From NCBI GenBank assembly GCA_021202925.1, contig JAJQCD010000005.1, positions 1 through 58,028 of the forward strand: a stretch of DNA of 58,028 nucleotides, read 5' to 3'. Origin of the DNA: Clostridiales bacterium (GTDB lineage: Bacteria > Bacillota > Clostridia > Lachnospirales > Lachnospiraceae). The translations under genes were made by a program, and so were the position numbers. Shown piece by piece: positions 7,821 to 15,729 of this stretch. Under the pieces are notes generated by a model. It had not been told where the DNA came from. It ran no database searches and saw nothing but the letters and a program-made list of their open reading frames with translations. Numbering within the stretch: the stretch's first letter is position 1; every line of letters starts with the position of its first letter.

Positions 7821-8510
7821 TTACATCTTAAACCGGTATCCCACACCCCAGATTGTCTCGATATACTGAGGCTTTGCCGTATTGAATTCAATCTTCTCGC
7901 GAATCTTTTTAATGTGGACTGTCACAGTCGCGATATCACCGATCGACTCCATATCCCAGATTTTTGAAAACAATTCTTCTTTCGTAAAAACATGATTCGG
8001 ATTCTGAGCCAGGAAGGTCAGAAGATCAAACTCTTTTGTCGTAAAATTCTTCTCCTCGCCATTGATCCAGACCCGGCGCGCTGTCTTGTCAATCTTCAGT
8101 CCACGAATCTCAATGATCTCATTTTCCGGATAATTACTGCCAATCAGACGATCGTATCTGGCCAGATGCGCCTTCACCCGTGCGACCATCTCACTGGGAC
8201 TGAACGGTTTCGTCATATAATCGTCTGCGCCGAGCCCCAGTCCCCAGATCTTGTCAATATCTTCCTTCTTCGCAGAAATCATGATAATCGGAATATTCTC
8301 CGTCTCCCGGAAGCGCCGGCAAATCTCAAATCCATCCATCCCCGGCAGCATCAGATCAAGAATCAGCAGATCAAAATCTCCGCTCAAAGCCCTCTCGAGA
8401 CCTTTCTCGCCATCTGCCTCCAGCTCCACCTCAAAACCGGACAATTCCAGATAATCCTTCTCCAGTTCAGCAATGCTGACTTCATCTTCAATGATTAGTA
8501 TCCTGCTCAT
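7821..8510 (-). CDS. OmpR-family response regulator
   Basis: 229 aa. The receiver domain (about 1-120) has the acidic pocket Glu8-Asp9, phosphoacceptor Asp52 (LDLMLPGMDG) and Lys101 (MTKPF). A winged-helix DNA-binding domain follows (about 130-229), with FTTKEFDLLTFLAQNP and the C-terminal WGVGYRF typical of OmpR/PhoB regulators. The ATG at 8510 has AGGAGGTGG ten bases upstream and overlaps the histidine kinase gene by 23 bases, so the pair is translationally linked. A longer open frame to 8609 is just the kinase gene read in another frame. Likely targets include its own operon with the L,D-transpeptidase (inference). Confidence 0.93.
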   Translation of the reverse strand: MSRILIIEDEVSIAELEKDYLELSGFEVELEADGEKGLERALSGDFDLLILDLMLPGMDGFEICRRFRETENIPIIMISAKKEDIDKIWGLGLGADDYMTKPFSPSEMVARVKAHLARYDRLIGSNYPENEIIEIRGLKIDKTARRVWINGEEKNFTTKEFDLLTFLAQNPNHVFTKEELFSKIWDMESIGDIATVTVHIKKIREKIEFNTAKPQYIETIWGVGYRFKM

Positions 8511-9603
8511 TTTCGCAAACCACCTCCTGATATTTTCGAAGGACAAAATGCATCTCTGTCCCGATCCCTTCTTTGCTGGTTGCCCAGATCCGTCCCCCGT
8601 GATCCTCAATGATCTTCTTCACGATTGACAGGCCGATGCCACTCCCTCCCTGCGCAGAATTGCGGGAGGAATCGGTGCGGTAAAAGCGGTCAAAGATATA
8701 AGGGAGATCTCTGGATGCAATCCCCCTTCCATTGTCCTCAATCTCCACCTGAATAAAATCACCCACATCCTTGATCCGGATATTGATAATCCCCTTCGCC
8801 TTATCCAGGTATTTGACGGAATTGCTGATGATATTGTTGATGACACGTTTGATTTGCTCGACATCCGCAATCACCAGCACATCGTCATTGACATAATTGA
8901 AATATCCCAGTTCAAATCCTCTCGACTCCATATCCAGGCCAACCTCCTCGGCACAGTCGCCGAAATACTCACTGACATTAACCTTGGAAAAGGTATATGG
9001 AATCCTGTTCGTATCGATCTTTGAGTAAAAGGTCAGTTCGTCAATCAGACGATCCATATCGTTGGCCTTATTATAAATCGTACGAATGTACTTGTCCAGC
9101 TTCTCCGGCGAAGACGCCACCCCGTCCATAATTCCCTCGACATATCCCTTGATCGCTGTAATCGGCGTCTTCAGATCATGGGAAATATTGCTGATCAGCT
9201 CCTTGCTGTCCTGGTCGTTTCGCAGCTTCTCTTCTGCATTCTCCTTCAGGCGGATGCGCATTTCCTCAAAATCCTGGCACAGTTCTCCGATTTCGTCATC
9301 TTCCTCCACATCAAGGGTAAAATCCAGGTTCCCATCGCGAATCTTCTGCGTCGCTTCCTGCAGCTTCGAAAGCGGACGAAGCACCGAACGGTACACCCAT
9401 ATGGTCAAAGCTGCACAGATAAAAAAGATCATCAGGATACCGGAAATCAGCATCTGCGCTACCATTGTGCGGACTTCCGGTCCGTACTCATCAATATGGT
9501 TCAGCACAAACATTCTGCCCATGTAAAAGATCATTGCCATAAACACGACCGGCAAAACGGAAAATGTCAGGAATGCAATGATCAGTTTTGTCTTCAGTCT
9601 CAT
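8488..9603 (-). CDS. Membrane sensor histidine kinase
   Basis: 371 aa. Two transmembrane segments (about 7-29 and 51-71) enclose only some 20 external residues. HAMP is at about 72-122, HisKA has phosphoacceptor His142 (SNISHDLKTPIT), and HATPase_c shows the N box (INNIISNSVKY) and G boxes (DNGRGIASRD, GGSGIGLSIV). The very short outer loop is typical of kinases that sense in or at the membrane, such as cell-envelope stress systems; the signal itself is not readable. The start ATG at 9603 follows AAAGGAG. An extended -10 (TG-T-TATACT, -10 at 9653-9658) lies upstream, so the operon probably starts here. Confidence 0.93.
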   Translation of the reverse strand: MRLKTKLIIAFLTFSVLPVVFMAMIFYMGRMFVLNHIDEYGPEVRTMVAQMLISGILMIFFICAALTIWVYRSVLRPLSKLQEATQKIRDGNLDFTLDVEEDDEIGELCQDFEEMRIRLKENAEEKLRNDQDSKELISNISHDLKTPITAIKGYVEGIMDGVASSPEKLDKYIRTIYNKANDMDRLIDELTFYSKIDTNRIPYTFSKVNVSEYFGDCAEEVGLDMESRGFELGYFNYVNDDVLVIADVEQIKRVINNIISNSVKYLDKAKGIINIRIKDVGDFIQVEIEDNGRGIASRDLPYIFDRFYRTDSSRNSAQGGSGIGLSIVKKIIEDHGGRIWATSKEGIGTEMHFVLRKYQEVVCENEQDTNH

Positions 9604-9652
9604 AAAAACGCACTCCTTTTGATATCCTGCAATGAGGGCAAGTCTCTTATTC

Positions 9653-9661
9653 AGTATAACA
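9653..9661 (-). promoter_or_regulatory. Candidate extended -10 promoter of two-component operon
   Basis: On the minus strand TATACT (9653-9658) is preceded by T and TG, forming an extended -10 about 50 bases before the kinase start. No good -35 hexamer is visible at 17 bases. Confidence 0.4.
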
Positions 9662-9723
9662 TAAGACATTCCGTTCATTTCTAAATTAATTCTAAAAAAA
9701 CAAACTCCCCCGCCGGAATGATT

Positions 9724-11817
9724 CTACAGATTCATTCGCTCGCTGTGCTCCGCCTGATAGCGTTCCATGCGCCTTTTAAGTTCCTGATGCCCGGGAGCAT
9801 CCAGCATCGGATCCTGCTGCAGAAGCAGATTGACCTCCCCGGAAACGATCTTCAGCAGATCCGCGTCTGTAAAAACATCTGCAAGCCGGAACTCCAGCTC
9901 GCCGCTTTGACGTACCCCAAAGATGTCGCCGGGTCCCCGCAGCTTCAGATCCTCGGAAGCAATGAAAAATCCATCGTTTGAACGGTTCAGAATATCCAGC
10001 CGTTCCCGGACGCCATCCTCTCCGGAACCGTCAACCATAATGCAATACGACTGTGCCCGGCCACGGCCAACCCGGCCGCGCAGCTGATGCAACTGAGCCA
10101 GGCCGAATCGTTCCGCGTTCTCGATCATCATCACCGTCGCATTCGGCACGTTGACGCCAACCTCCACCACCGTTGTCGAAACCAGCACCTGAATTTCACC
10201 GGAAGCAAAACGCTCCATGACCGCGTTCTTCTCTTTCCCCTTCATCCTGCCGTGCAGGGATTCGACTCTTACCGATGAGGGAAGTTCCCGGCGGAGCCGT
10301 CTGGTATAATCCAGAACATTCTCCGCCTCAATCATCTCGCTCTCCTCCACCATTGGGCAGATGACATATGCCTGATGACCGGCCGCTACTTCTCTGGCAA
10401 TGAAGCGATACGCATTTTCCCGATAACCGGTATCCACAACACAATTCCGAACCGGCAGACGGTTCGCCGGAACCTCGTCGATCATTGAGATATCCAGATC
10501 CCCATAAAGAATAATCGCCAGCGTCCGGGGAATCGGAGTCGCGCTCATCACCAGAACATGCGGCATGCCACCCGCTGCTTCCCCGTCTTTTCCATGTGTA
10601 CTCCCGGCTCCCTTCACGCCCAACGCTTCGCGCTGCCCAACGCCGAACCGGTGCTGTTCATCGGTAATAACCAGGGCAAGCCGATCATAGCGCACCTTCT
10701 CCTGAATCAGCGCATGCGTTCCAATAATCAGGTCGGCTTCATGAGATTCGATCTGCCGGTACGCCTCCCTTTTTTTCTTTGCCGTCATGGAGCCGGTGAC
10801 AAGAACAACACTGCACACAATCCCACACGTCTCAAACAGTCGGCTCACCGTCTCAAAATGCTGCTTCGCCAGGACCTCGGTCGGCGCCATCAGCGCGCCC
10901 TGATATCCGTTATCCACCGCCTCAAGCAGGGCGAAAACAGCAAGGATTGTCTTACCGGAACCGACGTCTCCCTGAATCAGGCGATTCATCACCCGTCCGC
11001 TCTCCAGGTCGCCAAGCACCTCGCCCAGCACTCTCTCCTGCGCCTTTGTCAGACAAAAAGGAAGCGTCCGGCAAAGCCGCTCCACCTGCGGACCGCGTTT
11101 CATGACGAAGGAAGAATCCCCCTCGCCACGCCGCTCCTTCAGACTCCGCACGGCAAGCAGGAAAAAGAAAAACTCATCAAACACCAACCGTTTCCGGGCA
11201 AAGAGCAGTTCCTGGCGGTCAGCCGGAAAATGAATGTGCTCCACCGCGTAATTGTACTCCGCCAGCTCATATTTGCGACGCAGATCATCCGGCATATATT
11301 CCCGCTCCATCTGACGGGCAGCCAGCGCCTGCGCCACCGCCCGGACTATGGTGCGGTTTCCCAGCCCTTTCGTCTGACTGTAAACCGGCTGCAGGGAATG
11401 CATTCGTTTCCCGTATTCCTCCTGCGTAAATACCTCCGGCTGCTCCATCGTCAGACGCTGATTTTTCTTTACAACCTTTCCCCGGAACACAAAAATCCGC
11501 CCCACCTGCAACGTCTGCCGCAGATAGGGCATATGGAACCAGACGAGTTGCAACACACCGGCTGTATCCCGCAGCTGTAACGTGACCACTTCTCCTCCCG
11601 GAATCCGTTTCACAGAAGCAGTCTGCGTCAGGCGCCCGATTACCGCGGCCACCGCTCCCTCCTTCACCTCGCCAGCCGAAACCGGCGGCGTATATTCGTC
11701 GTACGCCCGCGGGTAATTGTGGAGCAAATCCTCCACCGTCTCTACGCCAATCCGGGCAAACAGCCCGGCCGTCTTCTCTCCGATTCCCTTCAGGCTTATT
11801 ATCGGCTCATTGTTCAT
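9724..11817 (-). CDS. recG: ATP-dependent DNA helicase RecG
   Basis: 697 aa. An N-terminal helix-hairpin-helix/wedge region (about 1-240; it begins with ISLKGIGEKTAGLF and contains an OB-fold) leads to superfamily 2 helicase motors: Walker A in LIQGDVGSGKT, motif II DEQH, motif III SATPIPRTL, and motif VI in LRGRVGRGRAQ. It reverses stalled replication forks and branch-migrates Holliday junctions. The ATG at 11817 has GGTGGAAC upstream and gives the family's usual N-terminus; the open frame upstream to 12054 is noncoding and antisense to the rpmB promoter. A promoter (TGGACG, 18 bases, TATACT) lies at 11854-11883. It is divergent from rpmB. Confidence 0.96.
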   Translation of the reverse strand: MNNEPIISLKGIGEKTAGLFARIGVETVEDLLHNYPRAYDEYTPPVSAGEVKEGAVAAVIGRLTQTASVKRIPGGEVVTLQLRDTAGVLQLVWFHMPYLRQTLQVGRIFVFRGKVVKKNQRLTMEQPEVFTQEEYGKRMHSLQPVYSQTKGLGNRTIVRAVAQALAARQMEREYMPDDLRRKYELAEYNYAVEHIHFPADRQELLFARKRLVFDEFFFFLLAVRSLKERRGEGDSSFVMKRGPQVERLCRTLPFCLTKAQERVLGEVLGDLESGRVMNRLIQGDVGSGKTILAVFALLEAVDNGYQGALMAPTEVLAKQHFETVSRLFETCGIVCSVVLVTGSMTAKKKREAYRQIESHEADLIIGTHALIQEKVRYDRLALVITDEQHRFGVGQREALGVKGAGSTHGKDGEAAGGMPHVLVMSATPIPRTLAIILYGDLDISMIDEVPANRLPVRNCVVDTGYRENAYRFIAREVAAGHQAYVICPMVEESEMIEAENVLDYTRRLRRELPSSVRVESLHGRMKGKEKNAVMERFASGEIQVLVSTTVVEVGVNVPNATVMMIENAERFGLAQLHQLRGRVGRGRAQSYCIMVDGSGEDGVRERLDILNRSNDGFFIASEDLKLRGPGDIFGVRQSGELEFRLADVFTDADLLKIVSGEVNLLLQQDPMLDAPGHQELKRRMERYQAEHSERMNL

Positions 11818-11853
11818 CGTTCCACCCACAACATTTCTTTTCTGATTGGATTC

Positions 11854-11883
11854 AGTATACCATAAAGCGCCCTTCTTCGTCCA
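11854..11883 (-). promoter_or_regulatory. Probable recG promoter
   Basis: On the minus strand TGGACG (11878-11883) and TATACT (11854-11859) are separated by 18 bases; TGG before the -10 gives an extended -10. The start codon is 37 bases downstream. Confidence 0.5.
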
Positions 11884-11965
11884 TTCCGGTTTTTCTGCCA
11901 GGCAGAAATCAGCCAGCCCCGACCGCAAAGACTGCAAAAAAGTAAGCGTTCGAATCAAATTCCGC

Positions 11966-11994
11966 TTGCCAAAACAGACTTTTTCTGATAAGAT
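11966..11994 (+). promoter_or_regulatory. Sigma-A promoter of rpmB
   Basis: TTGCCA (11966-11971), a 17-base spacer and TAAGAT (11989-11994). The leader after it contains a small hairpin, GGTTTCC-ATAC-GGAGACC (about 12007-12023). Confidence 0.8.
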
Positions 11995-12052
11995 ACATAT
12001 GTTGTGGTTTCCATACGGAGACCAAGTAGGTAGTGAATAAGGAGGTGCGATC

Positions 12053-12238
12053 ATGGCGAAATGTGCAATTTGTGAAAAGGCTGCCCACTTTGGAAATAAT
12101 GTGAGCCATTCTCATAGAAGATCCAATGCGATCTGGAAAGCTAATGTGAAGTCCGTTCGGGTGAAGGTAGTTGGCGGCACAAAGAAAATGTATGTATGTA
12201 CGTCCTGCTTACGTTCCGGTCTGGTTGAGAGAGCGTAA
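12053..12238 (+). CDS. rpmB: 50S ribosomal protein L28
   Basis: 61 aa, full length for the bacterial L28 family. It opens MAKCAICEKAAHFGNNVSHS and has the characteristic RRSNAIWKANVK and a CTSCLRSG segment. Two Cys pairs (Cys4/Cys7 and Cys52/Cys55 approximately) make this the zinc-binding form. The ATG follows AAGGAGGTG at 7 bases, a near-perfect ribosome binding site fitting a highly expressed gene. Monocistronic: its own promoter upstream and a strong terminator at 12257-12282. Divergent from recG, an arrangement common in Firmicutes. Confidence 0.97.
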   Translation: MAKCAICEKAAHFGNNVSHSHRRSNAIWKANVKSVRVKVVGGTKKMYVCTSCLRSGLVERA

Positions 12239-12256
12239 TGACATGAGCAACGAAAG

Positions 12257-12282
12257 AACGCGCCGCAGGGCGCGTTTTTTTT
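12257..12282. terminator. rpmB terminator
   Basis: ACGCGCC (12258-12264) and GGCGCGT (12269-12275) form a GC-rich hairpin followed by eight T. On the minus strand the hairpin is followed by TTCTTTC, so it may also end the small minus gene whose stop codon touches it. Confidence 0.92.
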
Positions 12283-12418
12283 AACCGCAAAACAGATAAT
12301 ATCCCACGGTCAGACAGGCGAGAATAAACACAAGCGTGGAAAGCGTCTCCGGAATAAAGAGAAGAAGCGCCATCCCCGCGCCGAAGCTAAACAGCATCAG
12401 ACCGAATACCCGCTTCAC
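12281..12418 (-). CDS. Small single-pass/hairpin membrane protein (45 aa)
   Basis: A 45-codon gene starting with GTG at 12416-12418, eight or nine bases after GGAGG. The product begins MKRVFGLMLFSFGAGMALLL and ends VGYYLFCG. Nearly the whole chain is hydrophobic, with two segments (about 4-21 and 28-43) separated by IPETLST, so it is a membrane hairpin. No function is recognised. The strong ribosome binding site, the intact frame and its position at the end of the ytfJ operon argue that it is real. A strong hairpin (12441-12472) lies between it and ytfJ. Confidence 0.7.
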   Translation of the reverse strand: MKRVFGLMLFSFGAGMALLLFIPETLSTLVFILACLTVGYYLFCG

Positions 12419-12440
12419 AAAAACACCTCCGGGCAGAATG

Positions 12441-12472
12441 GAATCCGGACGGCGTCACGGCCGTCCGGATTC
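12441..12472. terminator. Strong 13-bp hairpin between ytfJ and the small membrane gene
   Basis: GAATCCGGACGGC (12441-12453) pairs perfectly with GCCGTCCGGATTC (12460-12472) over a six-base loop. There is no clear T tract on either strand, so it could be a weak terminator or an RNA stability element that separates expression of the two genes. Confidence 0.5.
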
Positions 12473-12507
12473 TCTGGTATGATACAGTATATGCAAAATC
12501 ACCCGTT

Positions 12508-12918
12508 TCATTCACTGGTCCGCTCGGAGCCCGCAACGATTTCCTCAGCGGCACAAACCGCTTCCTTCGATACCTCCGGCTCATTCTTGCCGCCAGTAAA
12601 TTTGTTGACAAAATCCGGTACCATATCCAGCACCTTTGTCACTGCATCCTGCTGTTTGATGTTGACCAGCTTCGTCACTCCATTCTGAATAACCAGAACC
12701 GCGCTGGGACTCATCTTTGCGCTCATGCCGCCCCCGCCATTGTGCTTCGCATTGTCTGCAAAGGAACCGGCCGCCATGCCGCAGGTCACATCAACCAGCG
12801 GAAGGATGATGGCATCATCCACCTTCACCGCCTCTCCCACAACCGTCTTTGTCGTAACAAACTGGTCCATCCCCCTGAAAAGAGCTTCTACCGTTGTTGC
12901 AAAATGATTCTCAGCCAT
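12508..12918 (-). CDS. ytfJ: Sporulation protein YtfJ/GerW
   Basis: 136 aa. The protein matches the GerW/YtfJ family: an N-terminal helix (VEALFRGMDQFV), then VVGEAVKVDDAIILPLVDV, a Gly-rich GGGGMSAKMSPSAVLVI and a variable charged tail. In Bacillus YtfJ is made in the forespore and is needed for normal germination; the biochemical activity is not established. Together with the DUF2953 gene just upstream this reproduces the ytfI-ytfJ pair. The ATG follows AAGGAG. No own promoter was found, so it is read from upstream or from a sporulation promoter I could not identify. Confidence 0.92.
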   Translation of the reverse strand: MAENHFATTVEALFRGMDQFVTTKTVVGEAVKVDDAIILPLVDVTCGMAAGSFADNAKHNGGGGMSAKMSPSAVLVIQNGVTKLVNIKQQDAVTKVLDMVPDFVNKFTGGKNEPEVSKEAVCAAEEIVAGSERTSE

Positions 12919-12945
12919 TTTTTTCTCCTTTTCTCATCTCGTCCG

Positions 12946-14031
12946 TCATGTTCCACGCAATCTCTTAACCAGTATGCGGAAGCTTCGGTTCATCCATACC
13001 CGGATTGCAATCACCACCAGTGTACCGATGCGAATTCTCCCCTTCAGACTGACATTGCCCTCCAGCGCCTGCCCGTCAAACACCGGAATCAGTTCCAGAC
13101 TGCGTCCGTAAAAACCATAAAACGGACTGACAGCCATCAGTACCTGCCCGGTCTTGCCCGGATCGTCAAAGCCAAAGCGGATTCTTCCCCGGGTCTTACG
13201 CGGCAGGATGTGACGAATCAGTACAAAAATCTGCCGTTTCAGTAAAAGAAGCATGCCCCGGTTTTCCTCGTCCTTCAGAAATTCGAGGATTTTGTCCTTC
13301 TTATGCTCTGCGTCTCTCAGCTTCGCAAAGACGTTTTGCAGCCTCGTCCGGACCGTTTGGAACGCTTTGCGAATCCGGGCTGGCAGCGAGCGAATCCCAT
13401 CGATCACTTTTGCGATTTTTTCTCCCAGTTTCCAGAGTACGGAAAGAATCTTTCTCAGTCCCTTCCCCGCCAGGGTCGGCGCCCGCCTTGCCGCCGCCTG
13501 CTCTGTCTTCTTTCCATCCGCAGCTGAGCCATCTGGCCGGACGGTATCCTCTACCTGTTCCGGCTGCTTCTTTAACCATCTCACCGACGCATCCTGCGGG
13601 ACATTTTCGCCCGCTTCTGCGGATGGTTCAGCCCGTTCATCCGATCCCGGTTTCTCCGGCGAATCCCTGCTTTCATCCGGCACTGATCTTCCCGGTTCCG
13701 TTCTCGCTGCTTCCCGATCCTCCGCCGGTTCCCTGCGCCGCCTTCGTCTGCACTTCTGCCCTGATTTCTTTTTCTTCTCTTTCCCCAACAGCCAGAACCC
13801 CAGGATGCGAAGGCTCATTTTCATCTCTCCGTCCCAGAACAAACAAAACGAAATCAGATGAAGCAGCCAGGTCACACGCACGTTGCCGCAGACACTGCCA
13901 TCGAAGGATCCTGTCGCCCGATACCGAATCGGAACCAGAAGAATCAGCAGCAAAACCGCAAGCACAAGCAACAGAAGGACCAGAATCACGATCCCGATGG
14001 TCTTGCCTATTCCCCACAAAACAGCTCCCAT
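12946..14031 (-). CDS. DUF2953 membrane protein (YtfI-like)
   Basis: 361 aa. One strong N-terminal transmembrane segment (about 10-34) is followed by RYRATGSFDG and a WLLHLISF segment, features of DUF2953 proteins. The middle (about 90-165) is a highly charged, low-complexity Lys/Glu/Arg/Pro linker, and the C-terminal third contains GRIRFGFDDPGKTGQVLM and ends in a hydrophobic helix with a basic tail. In Bacillus the homologue ytfI precedes ytfJ and is under forespore control. Function unknown. The unusual length compared with about 220 aa in Bacillus comes from the charged linker. It lies 29 bases after the preceding gene. Confidence 0.8.
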   Translation of the reverse strand: MGAVLWGIGKTIGIVILVLLLLVLAVLLLILLVPIRYRATGSFDGSVCGNVRVTWLLHLISFCLFWDGEMKMSLRILGFWLLGKEKKKKSGQKCRRRRRREPAEDREAARTEPGRSVPDESRDSPEKPGSDERAEPSAEAGENVPQDASVRWLKKQPEQVEDTVRPDGSAADGKKTEQAAARRAPTLAGKGLRKILSVLWKLGEKIAKVIDGIRSLPARIRKAFQTVRTRLQNVFAKLRDAEHKKDKILEFLKDEENRGMLLLLKRQIFVLIRHILPRKTRGRIRFGFDDPGKTGQVLMAVSPFYGFYGRSLELIPVFDGQALEGNVSLKGRIRIGTLVVIAIRVWMNRSFRILVKRLRGT

Positions 14032-14060
14032 ATCCTTCGCTCCGTCAATCTGTCATACCG

Positions 14061-14435
14061 TTACGATTCCTTCATTTTCAAAGTGGTCTGCCACGAATCC
14101 TCCGCCTGTCCGGACGATTCCCTGTCTTTTCGGGCCAGGAAATCATTCAGGCAAAAACCACCGGTCTGCCCGTACATCGCATCCACGATCCGGCGAACGA
14201 CCTCCAATGCCTCCCAGTAAGTCACCGCAATGCCCAGGATCAGCAAATCCTCCTTTTGAACAGACGGAAGCAACAGCATGGCAGAAGGCCAGATATCAAG
14301 AATATGATGCCCACACTGTGGCGAAGTAATCACATAGACATCCGGTTGCAGCCGATGCTCCCGAATCCCCTGAACCACGGAAAGCCGACGTTTCTCTGCC
14401 TTCTCTCCCAGGTACAGATTCTCATACCATCTCAT
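14061..14435 (-). CDS. Conserved hypothetical protein (MRWYENLY family)
   Basis: 124 aa. I do not recognise a domain with a known function, but the opening MRWYENLYLGE and the VYVITSPQCGHHILDI, DLLILGIAVTYWEALEVV and MYGQTGGF segments look like a compact, conserved alpha/beta protein of Lachnospiraceae. The ATG at 14435 has GGAG ten bases upstream; the ATG three codons earlier would have almost no spacing. The gene overlaps the end of the 430-aa gene by 14 bases, so translational coupling is likely. No signal peptide or membrane segment. Its setting next to ytfI and ytfJ hints at a sporulation-linked job (inference only). Confidence 0.75.
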   Translation of the reverse strand: MRWYENLYLGEKAEKRRLSVVQGIREHRLQPDVYVITSPQCGHHILDIWPSAMLLLPSVQKEDLLILGIAVTYWEALEVVRRIVDAMYGQTGGFCLNDFLARKDRESSGQAEDSWQTTLKMKES

Positions 14436-15714
14436 ACCCTTCATTCTCCATCTGTTTCCGGATCATCTGCATCGAAGCATCTTTTTCCGCCCAATTCTCA
14501 CAGCTTTCCAGACTGGTAGAGATGTATTGAAGCGTCTCCTCCATAGACTGGAAGAAAACCGGAAGGGCTGCCAGTGTCTTTGCCATAATTGCCCGCGTGA
14601 CCGGACGAGTCACCTTTGCAAACACCCGATCGGCCACCGTCGCAAACGCTTCCACCGCAGCATCCAGATCGGCACGGGTTACCACGTCCAGATCCGGCTG
14701 GTCTTTCAGATCCGCAAACATGCTGGTCGACATCAGAATATCCACCGTCCTGGCAGGCGCTGCCTCCTCTGACTCCCCATCCTGTCTGGCCGGGGCTGAC
14801 GGGAGACGCAGGTATTTCTCGTAATAGGTCTCCTGGAGTCCTTCCAGGGCGATCAGCTTCTCGTCCGGTATCTCACAGCTCCCATCCGCCTGCGCACACA
14901 GATTGAGGACAGCAAGAGAGGCTGCCTCATTCGCGGCGTCCTTCACCGCTGCGTCCCTGGTCAGGCACAACACATAAAGGTCGTTTGCCATTTCCATCAC
15001 TCTCTGGCAGTCGTCCAGGGCTTCATTCAGCCACACCGTCTGATTCAGGAGTCTGGTCAGAAGTTTCTGAAACTGTTCCACTGACAGATCCCGATAGGAC
15101 GTCCGGCTCAATTCAGAAAGAAAAGCATCGATATCCGGCCATTTGGCCCGTTCCTCCTCTGAAAGGTTCATCATCCCGCAAATCTGCAGCTCATACAGCT
15201 TCTGATTCAGGCTCTCCCGGCTGGAACCAAGATAAACCGACAGGCCGTCCTGTACCAGACTGTAATACTTCCTTCTCGTCATGCGAACCGGCAGCTGTCC
15301 GATCACATCCTGGATTCTCTGATTCATCGTCACAGAATTCTGTGCCGAAGTCAGATAACGGGTCACCTGTGTGACAAACGCTTTCTCATCGGGACCGTCC
15401 GCCGCATCACCTGTGAAGCGTAGCTGCTCACGGGTAATGACGTAATCAATTATCGTGAACGCATCCGAATAAGCCATCAGCAGCTCTGTCTCTTCCAGTA
15501 TCCGTCTGCGTAAATCCAGAACCCCTGCCGAATCCGCCCGTCCCTCCAGATACGCCCTCAGCAGGCAGAGGAACTCTTCATAAAAAGGCCGCATCGCCGC
15601 GTTGTCCTCTGCATCCGGCTGCTTTTCCACCAGAGTGCTGGTATTTAACGCCAGGCGCGCCGCCGAAAACCCATAGGCCAGAGACGCTCTCTTCTTCCAT
15701 TGCTTCGATATCAT
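14422..15714 (-). CDS. Hypothetical helical protein, 430 aa
   Basis: 430 aa, predicted mostly alpha-helical, with no signal peptide, transmembrane segment, P-loop or metal-binding motif that I can see. It is acidic overall, rich in Leu, Glu, Asp and Ala, with an Ala/Glu/Pro-rich break near residue 320 (SAPARQDGESEEAAPARTV). The ATG at 15714 follows GGAGGAG by about 7 bases. It lies 15 bases after cinA and overlaps the 124-aa gene, so it is a member of the long yicC-to-ytfJ operon. I know no characterised homologue; it may be a Lachnospiraceae-restricted protein. Confidence 0.75.
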   Translation of the reverse strand: MISKQWKKRASLAYGFSAARLALNTSTLVEKQPDAEDNAAMRPFYEEFLCLLRAYLEGRADSAGVLDLRRRILEETELLMAYSDAFTIIDYVITREQLRFTGDAADGPDEKAFVTQVTRYLTSAQNSVTMNQRIQDVIGQLPVRMTRRKYYSLVQDGLSVYLGSSRESLNQKLYELQICGMMNLSEEERAKWPDIDAFLSELSRTSYRDLSVEQFQKLLTRLLNQTVWLNEALDDCQRVMEMANDLYVLCLTRDAAVKDAANEAASLAVLNLCAQADGSCEIPDEKLIALEGLQETYYEKYLRLPSAPARQDGESEEAAPARTVDILMSTSMFADLKDQPDLDVVTRADLDAAVEAFATVADRVFAKVTRPVTRAIMAKTLAALPVFFQSMEETLQYISTSLESCENWAEKDASMQMIRKQMENEGYEMV

Positions 15715-15729
15715 GCCAAACTCCTCCGA

